A DNA stretch of 64,000 bases from CAZVNZ01 sp964628515. Its GTDB lineage: Bacteria > Bacillota > Clostridia > Christensenellales > Christensenellaceae. Position 1 is the stretch's first letter. Every line of letters begins with the position of its first letter. The notes beneath the pieces are model-generated. The model did not search any database. It had not been told where the DNA came from and saw only the letters and a list, made by a program, of their open reading frames with translations. The position numbers and the translations under genes were made by a program. Positions 25,643 to 34,058 of the stretch are shown one piece after another. The DNA is taken from positions 1 through 64,000 of the forward strand of contig CAZVNZ010000003.1 in assembly GCA_964628515.1 (NCBI GenBank). The letters are read 5' to 3'.

Positions 25643-28342
25643 TTAAAGCGCTCCTGCCACTATGCCATATTTTCCGCAAAGCATATTAAACTCCGTAGAG
25701 TTGGTAAAGCCTTTAAGCACCGCATATCTGTCCGTACCCGAGTTAAGCAAGCTAACCCAACCGTTATAACCTCCGCTGTCGGGCGCTCTGTCAAAGAATG
25801 CCGCATACATAATTTTAACGTATTCCTCGTTAGACACATTTTTGTTTTGGAATTCCTTGCTGTACACAAACCCTTCCGCCGTTTTAGCGCCTGTAATACC
25901 ACCCGTCATTAAAAGTTGCGTCCAATCGTTTATGCCTGTATCGTCAGGGCCTCTGCCTAAGCATAAATTATAGAAACGTGTTACAAAAGCGGCAACCTCA
26001 GGGGCTAAATCTCTGGGTGCGGTAAACTCCACAGTTCCTGCATTTATGCCGTAACTTGCGCTAAGCCCTTTAAATTCGGCAGAGTTTACAAAACCCCCAA
26101 AAATATAATATCTGGAATAACCTTTGTCAAGTAGGGAAACCCATGCGGATAATCCGCTTGCATCCGCCTCTCTGCCAAAAAAGGCATTGTACATTATTTT
26201 AACGTAATCGGTGTTGGAAATTGGTTTGTTTTGAAACTCGGGGCTAAACACAAACCCTTGGGCAACCTTAGCCCCCGTAGCACCACCCGTTTTTAAAGCG
26301 GTAGACCAATCCTTAATGCCGGTAGGGTCGGGACTTCTGTCCAAACAGTATCTGTAAAACCGTGCAACAAATTGTTCCACATTATCGTATTTTTGAGTTA
26401 TGGTGATGGTTTTCTCGCCGTAAAGTCCGTTGTGTGCCGTTGCTCTTACTGTAACAACCCCCGTACCTTTTGGTGTCAGCAAGCCGTTTTGAGATATACT
26501 TGCAATACCTGCTCCGTTAGAAATACTCCAGTTTACAGTTTTGTATGTTGCATTGTAGGGCGCAACACCGGAGGAAAACTGCATTGTATCAAAAAAATCC
26601 ATACTGCTTGCATTGCTTGCAACGCTAACAGCGCTTACAGGCACGATGTTGCTAACCGCAGACAAAGCCGCCTCTGCATTAATAAGCCCCCAGCCATAGT
26701 AATTGTTTCTGCCACTACCGCCTAAATTAGTTGCGGTACTGTATAAAATATTCTTAACTTCCGCAACGGTTAGCGCCGGATTTTTGGCTATCATTAAAGC
26801 AACCACACCCGTAACAATGGGTGCTGCTTGGGAAGAGCCTGTCATAGTGCCGTAGCCGTTTTTAAGTGTACTGTATATAGAAACTCCCGGAGCAGAAATA
26901 TCTTTATATTGGTTATAATCGGCAAAATATGCTCTCTGATTATTGCTGTCCACAGGCACAACGGAAATACATGCTTCGAAGTCCGCCGGGTAGAAGGGTT
27001 TGGTTTGAGGTATGCCCTTATCTCCGTTTCCCCCTGCACATACGGTTACAATGCCGTTTGCGGCGGCGTAGTTAATAACGTTTTCCATAGTTAAATCCCT
27101 TGAGTAACTCCCAAGGCTTAAATTAACTACACGCACACCTCTGGTAATAGCATAGTTGTACGCCTTTAAAATATCGTCGGTGGTGGCTGTGTACTCGCCT
27201 CTGCCACCATCCCACTTAAAAGCATTAATAGCAAGAATATCCGCATTATAAGAAACTCCGGCAATGCCTATGCCGTTGTTTGCCTGCCCTGCAATAATGC
27301 CACTTACATTTGTGCCATGCCCTCTACTCTCAACATCACCATAAAGAGGAGAATTTGTTATAATATCCCAAGATGCCGGGTTAATATTGTTTTTTAAATC
27401 GGGATGATTAACCATAGCCCCCGAATCTATTACTGCAACCTTAACACTCTTGTTTGCTTTGGAATAATCCCAAGCACCCGGCGCTTTAACTTTATTTAAA
27501 TACCATTGGTTGTTGTTTAAGTAGTCAGGGTCGTTTACCTGTGTAATTTGCATTGTGGACTCTAAAAGAGTATATATGTAATTTGGTTGAACGTACAGCA
27601 CATTTTCGTCCAGGGAAATTTCCGCTATTGCCTGCTCAACCGTAGTATCGTCGGGGAGCTCCACTACCACCGTTTCTTCCGCCAAAGTGATTTCTTCAAC
27701 TGCATTTAACCTAAAGGTGTCTATGCTTTTGTCTATTTCCTCTCTGCTTGCATTATCATCATAAATAACAAGCACCTCCCCGGGAACATAGGGTAGGTCG
27801 CCCTCCGTTTTTTCAATGTTTGCTTGATTTACAGACTCTATTTTGGTGGCAATATATTCGTCTATTTGAGATTGCAGGGTTTTATCGATTGCATCTAAAA
27901 AGGCTAAATATTGAGGGTTTTGGGCATTATATTCCTTAAAATAAATATCTGCAACGTAAAAAACACCGTTTAGGAAATTGGCGTCTAATACATATTTATT
28001 AAGTGCTTCTGCCGCACCTTTGCCGTCTGTTTGCGCCAACTGCCGTAGGTTGTCTAAAATCTCGGTAGATAAGCCGTCCAAAGTTTGAGGTTGCACTACC
28101 TCCTCGGTTGATTGGGGATTTTCGGGAGGGGTAACAATTTCCTCAATAGGTGCTTTTTGAGTATCGTTTGTTTGCACATCAACAATTTGATTTGGTGCTT
28201 CGCTAATGGGCGGTTGTGCTTGTCCATCGTCGATTACTTCCAAAACTTGCTCGCCCACGGCAAACACAGTAACGGGAAGACTAAACACCATAATTGCAAC
28301 CAGCACAATTAGCAGTATTCTTTTTGCGATATTATAATTCAT
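25643..28342 (-). CDS. Secreted subtilisin-like (S8) protease with Ig-like domain and DUF4214 repeats
   Basis: This 899-residue protein has a signal peptide (~1-30, ending VTVFA) and an acidic/Pro linker. A fervidolysin-like prodomain follows (~185-265; PYVPGEVLVIYDD). The catalytic domain is at ~280-560: Asp in VAVIDSGA (~306), His in SRGHGTNVSG (~340), oxyanion Asn in CAGGNGDKG, and Ser in TGSSQAAP (~501; the usual motif is GTSMAAP). Next come a Big_2-like domain (~570-655) and two pairs of DUF4214 modules (~660-890; FYRYCLDRSPDPTGIKDW type). It probably works on the surface or outside the cell. DUF4214 is poorly understood and often occurs in secreted or S-layer-type proteins. The protein at 45355 shares this repeat. 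Confidence 0.92.
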   Translation of the reverse strand: MNYNIAKRILLIVLVAIMVFSLPVTVFAVGEQVLEVIDDGQAQPPISEAPNQIVDVQTNDTQKAPIEEIVTPPENPQSTEEVVQPQTLDGLSTEILDNLRQLAQTDGKGAAEALNKYVLDANFLNGVFYVADIYFKEYNAQNPQYLAFLDAIDKTLQSQIDEYIATKIESVNQANIEKTEGDLPYVPGEVLVIYDDNASREEIDKSIDTFRLNAVEEITLAEETVVVELPDDTTVEQAIAEISLDENVLYVQPNYIYTLLESTMQITQVNDPDYLNNNQWYLNKVKAPGAWDYSKANKSVKVAVIDSGAMVNHPDLKNNINPASWDIITNSPLYGDVESRGHGTNVSGIIAGQANNGIGIAGVSYNADILAINAFKWDGGRGEYTATTDDILKAYNYAITRGVRVVNLSLGSYSRDLTMENVINYAAANGIVTVCAGGNGDKGIPQTKPFYPADFEACISVVPVDSNNQRAYFADYNQYKDISAPGVSIYSTLKNGYGTMTGSSQAAPIVTGVVALMIAKNPALTVAEVKNILYSTATNLGGSGRNNYYGWGLINAEAALSAVSNIVPVSAVSVASNASSMDFFDTMQFSSGVAPYNATYKTVNWSISNGAGIASISQNGLLTPKGTGVVTVRATAHNGLYGEKTITITQKYDNVEQFVARFYRYCLDRSPDPTGIKDWSTALKTGGATGAKVAQGFVFSPEFQNKPISNTDYVKIMYNAFFGREADASGLSAWVSLLDKGYSRYYIFGGFVNSAEFKGLSASYGINAGTVEFTAPRDLAPEVAAFVTRFYNLCLGRGPDDTGINDWTQLLMTGGITGAKTAEGFVYSKEFQNKNVSNEEYVKIMYAAFFDRAPDSGGYNGWVSLLNSGTDRYAVLKGFTNSTEFNMLCGKYGIVAGAL

Positions 28343-28426
28343 AGCTACCTCGCTTATATTTTATATTAGTAATCTTATGTTTGAGTAGTTGCATATATAT
28401 TTTTATTATAACATTTAATGGGGGTG

Positions 28427-28449
28427 GTTTACAACCGGATATTGTAAAC
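28427..28449. terminator. Perfect inverted repeat between the NeuB and subtilisin genes
   Basis: GTTTACAA (28427-28434) and TTGTAAAC (28442-28449) form an 8-bp stem with a 7-nt loop and TTTTATCCTTTT to its right. It lies downstream of NeuB and upstream of the subtilisin gene's far side. A terminator or operator are both possible. Confidence 0.4.
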
Positions 28450-28459
28450 TTTTATCCTT

Positions 28460-29494
28460 TTATCCATCAATATCCTCAATAGAAATTAAAGTATCCGCCG
28501 CCACATTTGTCAAAAGTTTTTTGCCAATAAGTTTATTTATGATGGTGATGGGTACACCTGTGCCCGGCCTTTTGAAGTCTAAATCCTCCTTTGCGATAAC
28601 ATCTCCCTTTTGCATATCTTTGTTAAACACAATGCTTCTGCGCATTTCCTTGCGTTTGTTTATTTCTTCTGGGGTTAGCACTCTGTTTTTACTTCCCAAT
28701 GCAAAATATACATTGTGGCAACTGCTTACAAGTGCAGACATTTCCGCAGGTTCTATTGCCATATTTTTTTCCAAACCCACAACTGTTTTATCTAAGGTAA
28801 AATGCTTTTCTATATAACAAGCGCCTAAAGCTACGGCGGCGCTTGCCATTTCTATGCCTAAAGAGTGGTCCGAAAAGCCTATGCTGTAATCGGGAAAGGC
28901 TTTCTTAAGCCCTACTATGTTTTTAAGATTAATCGTGTTTACCTCGCTTGGATAAACAGAAACACAATGTAGCAGACAAATATTGCTACTTCCGTTTTTT
29001 TCTAAAACTTCTACCGCCTCGTAAATTTCTGTCATATCCGCCATTCCTGTGGACAGCACAACGGGCATTCCCGAGTTTGCAATGTATTTTAAAAAGCTGT
29101 AATTATTAATATCCATAGAGGATATTTTAATAAAAGGCACACCACATTTTTCTATTAAAAAATCCGCTTCTTTAATGGAATATGGTGTGGAATTAAAGGT
29201 TAAACCCACACTTTTGGTGTATTCGCAAAGCTCTGTCAGTTGTTCCTCGTTAAAAGAAAATTTTTCCACAAACTTTTTTGCGGTAGGGTTTTCTTTAAAG
29301 TAACTTGTGCAATAAAGTGCCTTTGGGGAAAAAGAGGGTATTTTAGCACAGTCGCAGTTTGAAAGTTTAATCTCATCTATTATTTTTTTGGCAGTTTCTA
29401 AACTACCGTTGTGGCATGCGTTTATTTCCGCTGTAATATATGGTTTGCTGTTTTTTCCTATTACTCTGCCGTCTAATAATTTAAATTCGCTCAT
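28460..29494 (-). CDS. NeuB/SpsE-family nonulosonate (sialic acid) synthase
   Basis: This 344-residue enzyme condenses phosphoenolpyruvate with an N-acetylhexosamine-type sugar to make a nine-carbon acid (neuraminic, legionaminic or pseudaminic type). It has AEINACHNGSLETAKKII at the N-terminus, a barrel with KISSMDINNYSFL, LSTGMADMTEI, LLHCVSVYPS and SIGFSDHSLG, then EKHFTLDK. The C-terminal SAF (antifreeze-like) domain is at ~280-344. CAGGAG precedes the ATG. None of the usual partners (NeuA, NeuC, PseB) is adjacent, so the product cannot be named. Confidence 0.9.
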   Translation of the reverse strand: MSEFKLLDGRVIGKNSKPYITAEINACHNGSLETAKKIIDEIKLSNCDCAKIPSFSPKALYCTSYFKENPTAKKFVEKFSFNEEQLTELCEYTKSVGLTFNSTPYSIKEADFLIEKCGVPFIKISSMDINNYSFLKYIANSGMPVVLSTGMADMTEIYEAVEVLEKNGSSNICLLHCVSVYPSEVNTINLKNIVGLKKAFPDYSIGFSDHSLGIEMASAAVALGACYIEKHFTLDKTVVGLEKNMAIEPAEMSALVSSCHNVYFALGSKNRVLTPEEINKRKEMRRSIVFNKDMQKGDVIAKEDLDFKRPGTGVPITIINKLIGKKLLTNVAADTLISIEDIDG

Positions 29495-29733
29495 TTTATT
29501 TAATACTCCTGTTAAATTTCCTTGTGTAGATGCGCTTTTTGTAGTATATACTTTTGCTGATAACTAGGTATTTACAATACAAAATTGCATAATCTGTATT
29601 TTATCATATTGTATTTTCTAATGCAAGGCTAAAAGGGGAGGGAAGGGGAGCGGTTTACAACCCTACACATCCTCCCATTTACATTTCTCCCGGCACCTGT
29701 TATCATAATAACAAAAAGCAGGAGCAAAAAATT

Positions 29734-30180
29734 ATGATACAAATTACAGATATTACCCCACAAACTATGGAAGTTTTTGTAAAAATGTGCGCAGATTTCT
29801 ATAATTCCAAAGCGGTTTTGCACAAAATCCCCATAAAAAATATGGAGGATACGGCAAAAGAAGCTATAAACAAAAGCCCTTTTGTGCGTTGTTTGGTTAT
29901 AGAATACGAGGGAAAAACTGCCGGTTTTGGCATACTAAGTTTCACATATTCCAACGAGGCAGGGGGCATGGTTGTGTTTTTAGAAGAGCTTTATATTAAG
30001 GAAGAATACCGCTCTTTAGGCATAGGCAAGCAGTATTTTGAGTGGATATTTAAAAACTATAATGCAAAAGCAAAGAGGTACAGGTTGGAATTTGCCAAAG
30101 AAAATATGCGAGTGCATAAACTTTATAAGAGCATTGGGTTTAAGGATTTCGACTACTTGCAAATGGTAATGGACATATAA
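29734..30180 (+). CDS. GNAT-family N-acetyltransferase
   Basis: This 148-residue protein has a full GNAT fold. VVFLEELYIKEEYRSLGIGKQYF contains the R-x-x-G-I-G acetyl-CoA loop, and KRYRLEFAKENMRVHKLYKSIGFKDF is the C-terminal motif. AGGAG lies 9 nt before the ATG. Substrate unknown. The ~240 bp before it hold no gene. Confidence 0.88.
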   Translation: MIQITDITPQTMEVFVKMCADFYNSKAVLHKIPIKNMEDTAKEAINKSPFVRCLVIEYEGKTAGFGILSFTYSNEAGGMVVFLEELYIKEEYRSLGIGKQYFEWIFKNYNAKAKRYRLEFAKENMRVHKLYKSIGFKDFDYLQMVMDI

Positions 30181-30191
30181 AAATCACAAAC

Positions 30192-30231
30192 AAAAAAGCG
30201 GTCGGGGGGTAATGTAATCCGAACGCTTTTT
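30192..30231. terminator. Bidirectional terminator between the GNAT gene and hcp
   Basis: AAAAAAGCG-G-TCGG pairs with CCGA-A-CGCTTTTT. The A-run and T-run flank the stem, so it can work for both convergent genes. Confidence 0.8.
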
Positions 30232-30263
30232 GCTATATTAAATTGACCACCAATTTAAAAACT

Positions 30264-31784
30264 TTACTTTAATATTTTTGCCAAATCTTCTAAAGGAGTG
30301 CTAATGGGTGTTAGATTATAGTTACTAACCAGCACATCTGCCACGTTTTTAGAAACAAAGGCAGGAAGCGTAGGTCCTAAATAAATATTTTTTATGTTTA
30401 ATGATAACAGAGTAAGCAGTATACACACCGCCTTTTGCTCGTACCAGGAAAGCACTAAGGTTAGGGGTAGGTCGTTTACATCGCAATCAAAAGCCTTGCT
30501 TAAAGCTATTGCAACCTTAATTGCACCGTAAGCATCGTTGCATTGCCCCATATCCATAATGCGTGGCAAGCCCTCGATTTCCCCTAAATCCAAATCGTTA
30601 AATCTGTATTTACCGCAGGCAAGGGTTAGTATTATGCTGTCTTTAGGTGTTTGCTTAACAAACTTTGTATAATAATTTCTGCCCACAGCCGCACCGTCGC
30701 AACCGCCTACAAGGAAAAAGTGGCTTATTGCCTTGCTTTTAACCGCTTCTATTACTTTATCCGCAACACTTAGTATGGTGCTATGAGAAAAGCCTGTGGT
30801 TAAGGAGTTTCCGCCGTTAATACCTTGCATTGCTCTATCCTCTGCGTAACCCCCAAGGGCTAACGCTTTGCTTATTACAGGGGAAAAATCCTTGTTTGCA
30901 TCTATATGCACCATTTGAGGATATCCAACTACAGAGGTAGTAAAAATTCTATCCTCGTAGCTACTTTTAACAGGCATAATGCAGTTGGTTGTAAAAAGCA
31001 CGGGAGCCGGAATATTCTCAAACTCCTTTTGCTGATTTTGCCATGCTGTGCCAAAATTTCCTTTTAACTGAGGATATTCTTTTAATAAGGGATAGGCATG
31101 TGCAGGCAACATTTCTCCGTGAGTATATATATTTATTCCTTTGCCCTTAGTTTGCTCCAGCAGTAGCTTTAAATCGTGTAAATCGTGGCCGGAAACTACT
31201 ATAAACGGGCCTTTTTCGATGTTACAACTTACTTTTGTAGGTATGGGTGCGCCGTATGTGGAGGTGTTGCCCTCGTCTAAAATTTCCATACAGCGCAAAT
31301 TTACCAAGCCTAATTTATTTATCAGCGCTAAAAGCTCTTCTGTGGTTTTTTCTTCAGCTATTGCTAAAAGAGCCTCGTAAAAAAATGCGTTTACCTCTTC
31401 ATCCTCTTTGTCGAGTACATATGCGTGGTGAGCATATGCCGCCATTCCTCTTATGCCAAATAAAATTAAAGCTTTCAAGGAGCGTATATCCTCCTGCGCC
31501 TCCCATAATGCTTGCATATTGTAACCTTGATTTTCTCCTGTTTTTTCTATGATTTTAGCTATTGCATCATCATCATAATTAACATTGGTTACTGTGGTAA
31601 ACAGCCCGTCTATGATGAGCTTGGTGTGTTCCTTACTTACGCCTTTTTTTGCTACGGCAATAAGCATCCCCGTTAAGTCGTCCTGCAAATGAGCGGTGTT
31701 AGCCTTTTTACCGCATACCCCGTTTATAGAGCAATGGTCGTTTTTTGCAGTTTGTTGACATTGAAAGCAAAACATTTCTGACAT
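30264..31784 (-). CDS. hcp: Hybrid cluster protein (hydroxylamine/NO reductase)
   Basis: This 506-residue protein carries the N-terminal cluster motif C-x2-C-x8-C-x5-C (FCFQCQQTAKNDHC then SINGVC). It also has cluster-binding segments VSGHDLHDL, TTNCIMPV, GGCDGAAVGRNYYT and LACGKYRFND. It is slightly shorter than typical class I proteins (~550). Family members reduce hydroxylamine and NO and protect against nitrosative stress. AAGGAG precedes the ATG. It is divergent from a Crp/Fnr regulator, the usual HcpR-like arrangement, so it is probably controlled by it. Confidence 0.94.
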   Translation of the reverse strand: MSEMFCFQCQQTAKNDHCSINGVCGKKANTAHLQDDLTGMLIAVAKKGVSKEHTKLIIDGLFTTVTNVNYDDDAIAKIIEKTGENQGYNMQALWEAQEDIRSLKALILFGIRGMAAYAHHAYVLDKEDEEVNAFFYEALLAIAEEKTTEELLALINKLGLVNLRCMEILDEGNTSTYGAPIPTKVSCNIEKGPFIVVSGHDLHDLKLLLEQTKGKGINIYTHGEMLPAHAYPLLKEYPQLKGNFGTAWQNQQKEFENIPAPVLFTTNCIMPVKSSYEDRIFTTSVVGYPQMVHIDANKDFSPVISKALALGGYAEDRAMQGINGGNSLTTGFSHSTILSVADKVIEAVKSKAISHFFLVGGCDGAAVGRNYYTKFVKQTPKDSIILTLACGKYRFNDLDLGEIEGLPRIMDMGQCNDAYGAIKVAIALSKAFDCDVNDLPLTLVLSWYEQKAVCILLTLLSLNIKNIYLGPTLPAFVSKNVADVLVSNYNLTPISTPLEDLAKILK

Positions 31785-31832
31785 TTTTTTCTCCTTTTCT
31801 GTATAAGCTTTATATACTTATTTATTTTCTTG

Positions 31833-31890
31833 TTGTATTTATAATCTAAGTATACTATAATGAAACATATAAATCCGTTGCAAATGCAAC
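31833..31890 (+). promoter_or_regulatory. Promoter of the Crp/Fnr gene with palindromic operator candidate
   Basis: TTGTAT (31833-31838), 17-bp spacer, TATAAT (31856-31861). A perfect dyad, GTTGCA-AA-TGCAAC (31877-31890), lies just after the expected start site and directly before the AAGGAG ribosome site (31891). This suits autorepression. Which protein binds is not known. Confidence 0.65.
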
Positions 31891-31902
31891 AAGGAGCAAA
31901 AT

Positions 31903-32559
31903 ATGGAAAAATATTTTGAAATTCTTAAAAAAGTCCCTTTGTTTAAGGATATTGAGGCGGATAACCTAAACAATATGCTTGGTTGCTTGGGCGGTTTTTA
32001 TGCAAGCTACAAAAAAAATCAAATTATTTTTTCCACAGGCGAAAAGGTTTTTAATGTGGGAATTATAATTTTGGGCAAATTGCACATTGTAAAAGAGGAT
32101 TATTTAGGGAACAAAACCATAATTGCAGAGCTTGGTAGCGGAGATATTTTCGGCGAAGCCTTTGTATGTGCAAAACTCCCGGAGTTTCCTGTTACGGTTG
32201 TGTGTGAGGCAAAAAGCGAAATTTTATTTATAGACTACAACAAAGTGGTTAATGTATGCTCTTCTGCCTGCGCTTTTCACAGCAAGCTAATAGAAAATAT
32301 GCTAAAAATAATTGCTATACACAATATTGGCTTAAACCAAAAAATAGAACTCTTATCCATGCGTACCATGAGGGAAAAAATACTGTTATATATTGCTACA
32401 ATAAATAAAAACAATCAAAAAACGGTAACCATACCTTTTAGCCGAGACGGCTTTGCAGACTATTTATGCGTAAACAGGAGTGCCCTAAGTAAAGAGCTTG
32501 GAAAAATGCAAAGCGAAGGTATTTTAACCTTTGACAAAAACAAATTTACCCTACTGTAA
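31903..32559 (+). CDS. Crp/Fnr-family transcriptional regulator (HcpR-like)
   Basis: This 218-residue protein has an N-terminal cyclic-nucleotide-type sensor domain (~15-125; GEKVFNVGIIILGKLHIV, ELGSGDIFGEAF). A dimer helix and a Crp-type winged helix follow (~145-210; SRDGFADYLCVNRSALSKELGKM). It lacks an FNR-style N-terminal cysteine cluster, so it is probably not a 4Fe-4S FNR; heme or another ligand is possible. Back-to-back placement with hcp suggests it senses NO or a related stress and controls hcp. Confidence 0.88.
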   Translation: MEKYFEILKKVPLFKDIEADNLNNMLGCLGGFYASYKKNQIIFSTGEKVFNVGIIILGKLHIVKEDYLGNKTIIAELGSGDIFGEAFVCAKLPEFPVTVVCEAKSEILFIDYNKVVNVCSSACAFHSKLIENMLKIIAIHNIGLNQKIELLSMRTMREKILLYIATINKNNQKTVTIPFSRDGFADYLCVNRSALSKELGKMQSEGILTFDKNKFTLL

Positions 32560-32592
32560 AAATATTTTACAAGCAATTAAAGGAGCGAAAAA

Positions 32593-33093
32593 GTGAAAAA
32601 ACGTTTTAAAAAATATATTCTGATTACGATTATAGCTATACTGATAGGCACAATATTTTGTGCCTGCGCCCCAACACTATCCGATGGTCAAACACAAGCA
32701 ATAATTGACGAAGCCGTTGCTATACAAACGGATGGAGATGTATATAAAGCGGACGACTTTACCACCGTTTTTCTTAAAAAAGGGGATACATTATACGGAA
32801 TGTTGCCGGGGCAATCCGCATTTTACACTAATAAAGCAACGGTAGACAAAGCAAATAACAGTTACACAAAAATGTACGAGCTACTGCAAATGGTACCCCA
32901 TGCAGAGTTTGGCTATCGTACTCAACTGGGGGAGTACAAGGTTTTGGAAGATATGTGGGTAGCAACGGGTGTTTGCCTTGCAAATAAAGAAATAGGCGGA
33001 GTTACGGCAGGGGAGGGGGGCGGAACTCAATATGTAATACCCGAGTACGAAACTAAATTAGAGCTTATAACAACAACAGATATAGCCGAGTAA
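32593..33093 (+). CDS. Putative secreted lipoprotein, unknown function
   Basis: This 166-residue protein starts at GTG behind AAAGGAG. It has a basic N-terminus, one hydrophobic segment and IFCACAP, an unusual lipobox in which Cys25 would be preceded by Ala and a second Cys. The mature part is small and polar (GDTLYGMLPGQSAFYTNKA ... MVPHAEFGYRTQLG). I do not recognise the family. It follows the Crp/Fnr gene by 33 nt on the same strand. Confidence 0.65.
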   Translation: MKKRFKKYILITIIAILIGTIFCACAPTLSDGQTQAIIDEAVAIQTDGDVYKADDFTTVFLKKGDTLYGMLPGQSAFYTNKATVDKANNSYTKMYELLQMVPHAEFGYRTQLGEYKVLEDMWVATGVCLANKEIGGVTAGEGGGTQYVIPEYETKLELITTTDIAE

Positions 33094-33155
33094 TCTTATT
33101 TATACGGTATTTAAAAAAGTATAAGGCAATAAAAGGCATAAAGAAAGGTAAAATT

Positions 33156-33416
33156 ATGAATACTTTTAAAAACGAGTCACTAAACGCAATTTTAAATCAC
33201 GAGCTTAATTTGGGCAACACAGTAAAAGGGGAGGAGACGGGGTGGTCTGCTAAGGATTTGGTTATACGCTTAAAAAACCCTATGGATATAGAGTTTTCGA
33301 AAAATGAGGCAGAAGCAAACCAACAACTCCACACCTTTGAAACCAACGACCCTCACAGCCTAAAAAGCTTTGGAGTGGCAACAAAAAAGGAAGCTATTGT
33401 TGCACCTCGAAAATAG
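33156..33416 (+). CDS. Hypothetical 86-residue protein
   Basis: This is a small acidic soluble protein with an AGAAAGG ribosome site. It has no signal peptide, membrane segment or recognised motif. It is 62 nt downstream of the lipoprotein gene and may share its transcript. Confidence 0.5.
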   Translation: MNTFKNESLNAILNHELNLGNTVKGEETGWSAKDLVIRLKNPMDIEFSKNEAEANQQLHTFETNDPHSLKSFGVATKKEAIVAPRK

Positions 33417-33463
33417 TTTCCTTTCTTGCATTTTTTAATTCTCTAAAAAGTAAAAACCTTAGT

Positions 33464-33994
33464 TTATCTGCCGGCTCTAAGGGCAAAGCTGTTTTCCATT
33501 TCGCAAACAGGGCATACGCTTAAAGGCTCTGTTGACAGGCTACCGCAAAATTTGCAAACATAAATTTTTTTATTTATGTTTCTTTCTTTTGCCTGCCTGC
33601 CATTTTTAATTTCTTCTAACATTCTGTTAAACATATCCTCGTGGTCTTTTTCTATTTCGGAAATATTTTCAAACATTATTGCCAGTATTTCAAGCCCCTC
33701 TTCTCGTGCGATTTGCGCATATTCGGGGTAGATATTCGTCCATTCTTTGTTTTCTTCCGTGGCTGCGTTAATTAAATTTGCGGTGCTTTCCCCAAGCCCG
33801 TCGTTTAGGAGTTTAAACCACACTTTTGCGTGTTCCTTTTCGTTTTTAGCCATTTCTTCAAATAGTGATGCAATTTCTTCGCTGCCTTCGTTTTTGGCTT
33901 GCAAAGCAAAATAAGTGTACTTGTTTCGAGCCATTGACTCTCTTAAAAAAGCATTTTGTACATTTTGCTCGGACTTAGTTCCTTTAATTTCCAT
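33464..33994 (-). CDS. Rubrerythrin
   Basis: This 176-residue peroxide-scavenging protein has an N-terminal ferritin-like four-helix domain with the diiron ligands (ESMARNKYTYFA, EMAKNEKEHAKVW, EISEIEKDHEDMF). The C-terminal rubredoxin-like site is CKFCG ... CPVCE (~144-161). The start is set at ATG 33994 by GAAGGAG 5 nt upstream. It is typical of anaerobes' oxidative stress defence. It lies 64 nt downstream of the hybrid kinase gene. Confidence 0.94.
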   Translation of the reverse strand: MEIKGTKSEQNVQNAFLRESMARNKYTYFALQAKNEGSEEIASLFEEMAKNEKEHAKVWFKLLNDGLGESTANLINAATEENKEWTNIYPEYAQIAREEGLEILAIMFENISEIEKDHEDMFNRMLEEIKNGRQAKERNINKKIYVCKFCGSLSTEPLSVCPVCEMENSFALRAGR

Positions 33995-34058
33995 TATTTC
34001 TCCTTCTAAATATAGCATTTCATTTGGCATAAGCTAAATATTTATCAACATATTCTTG

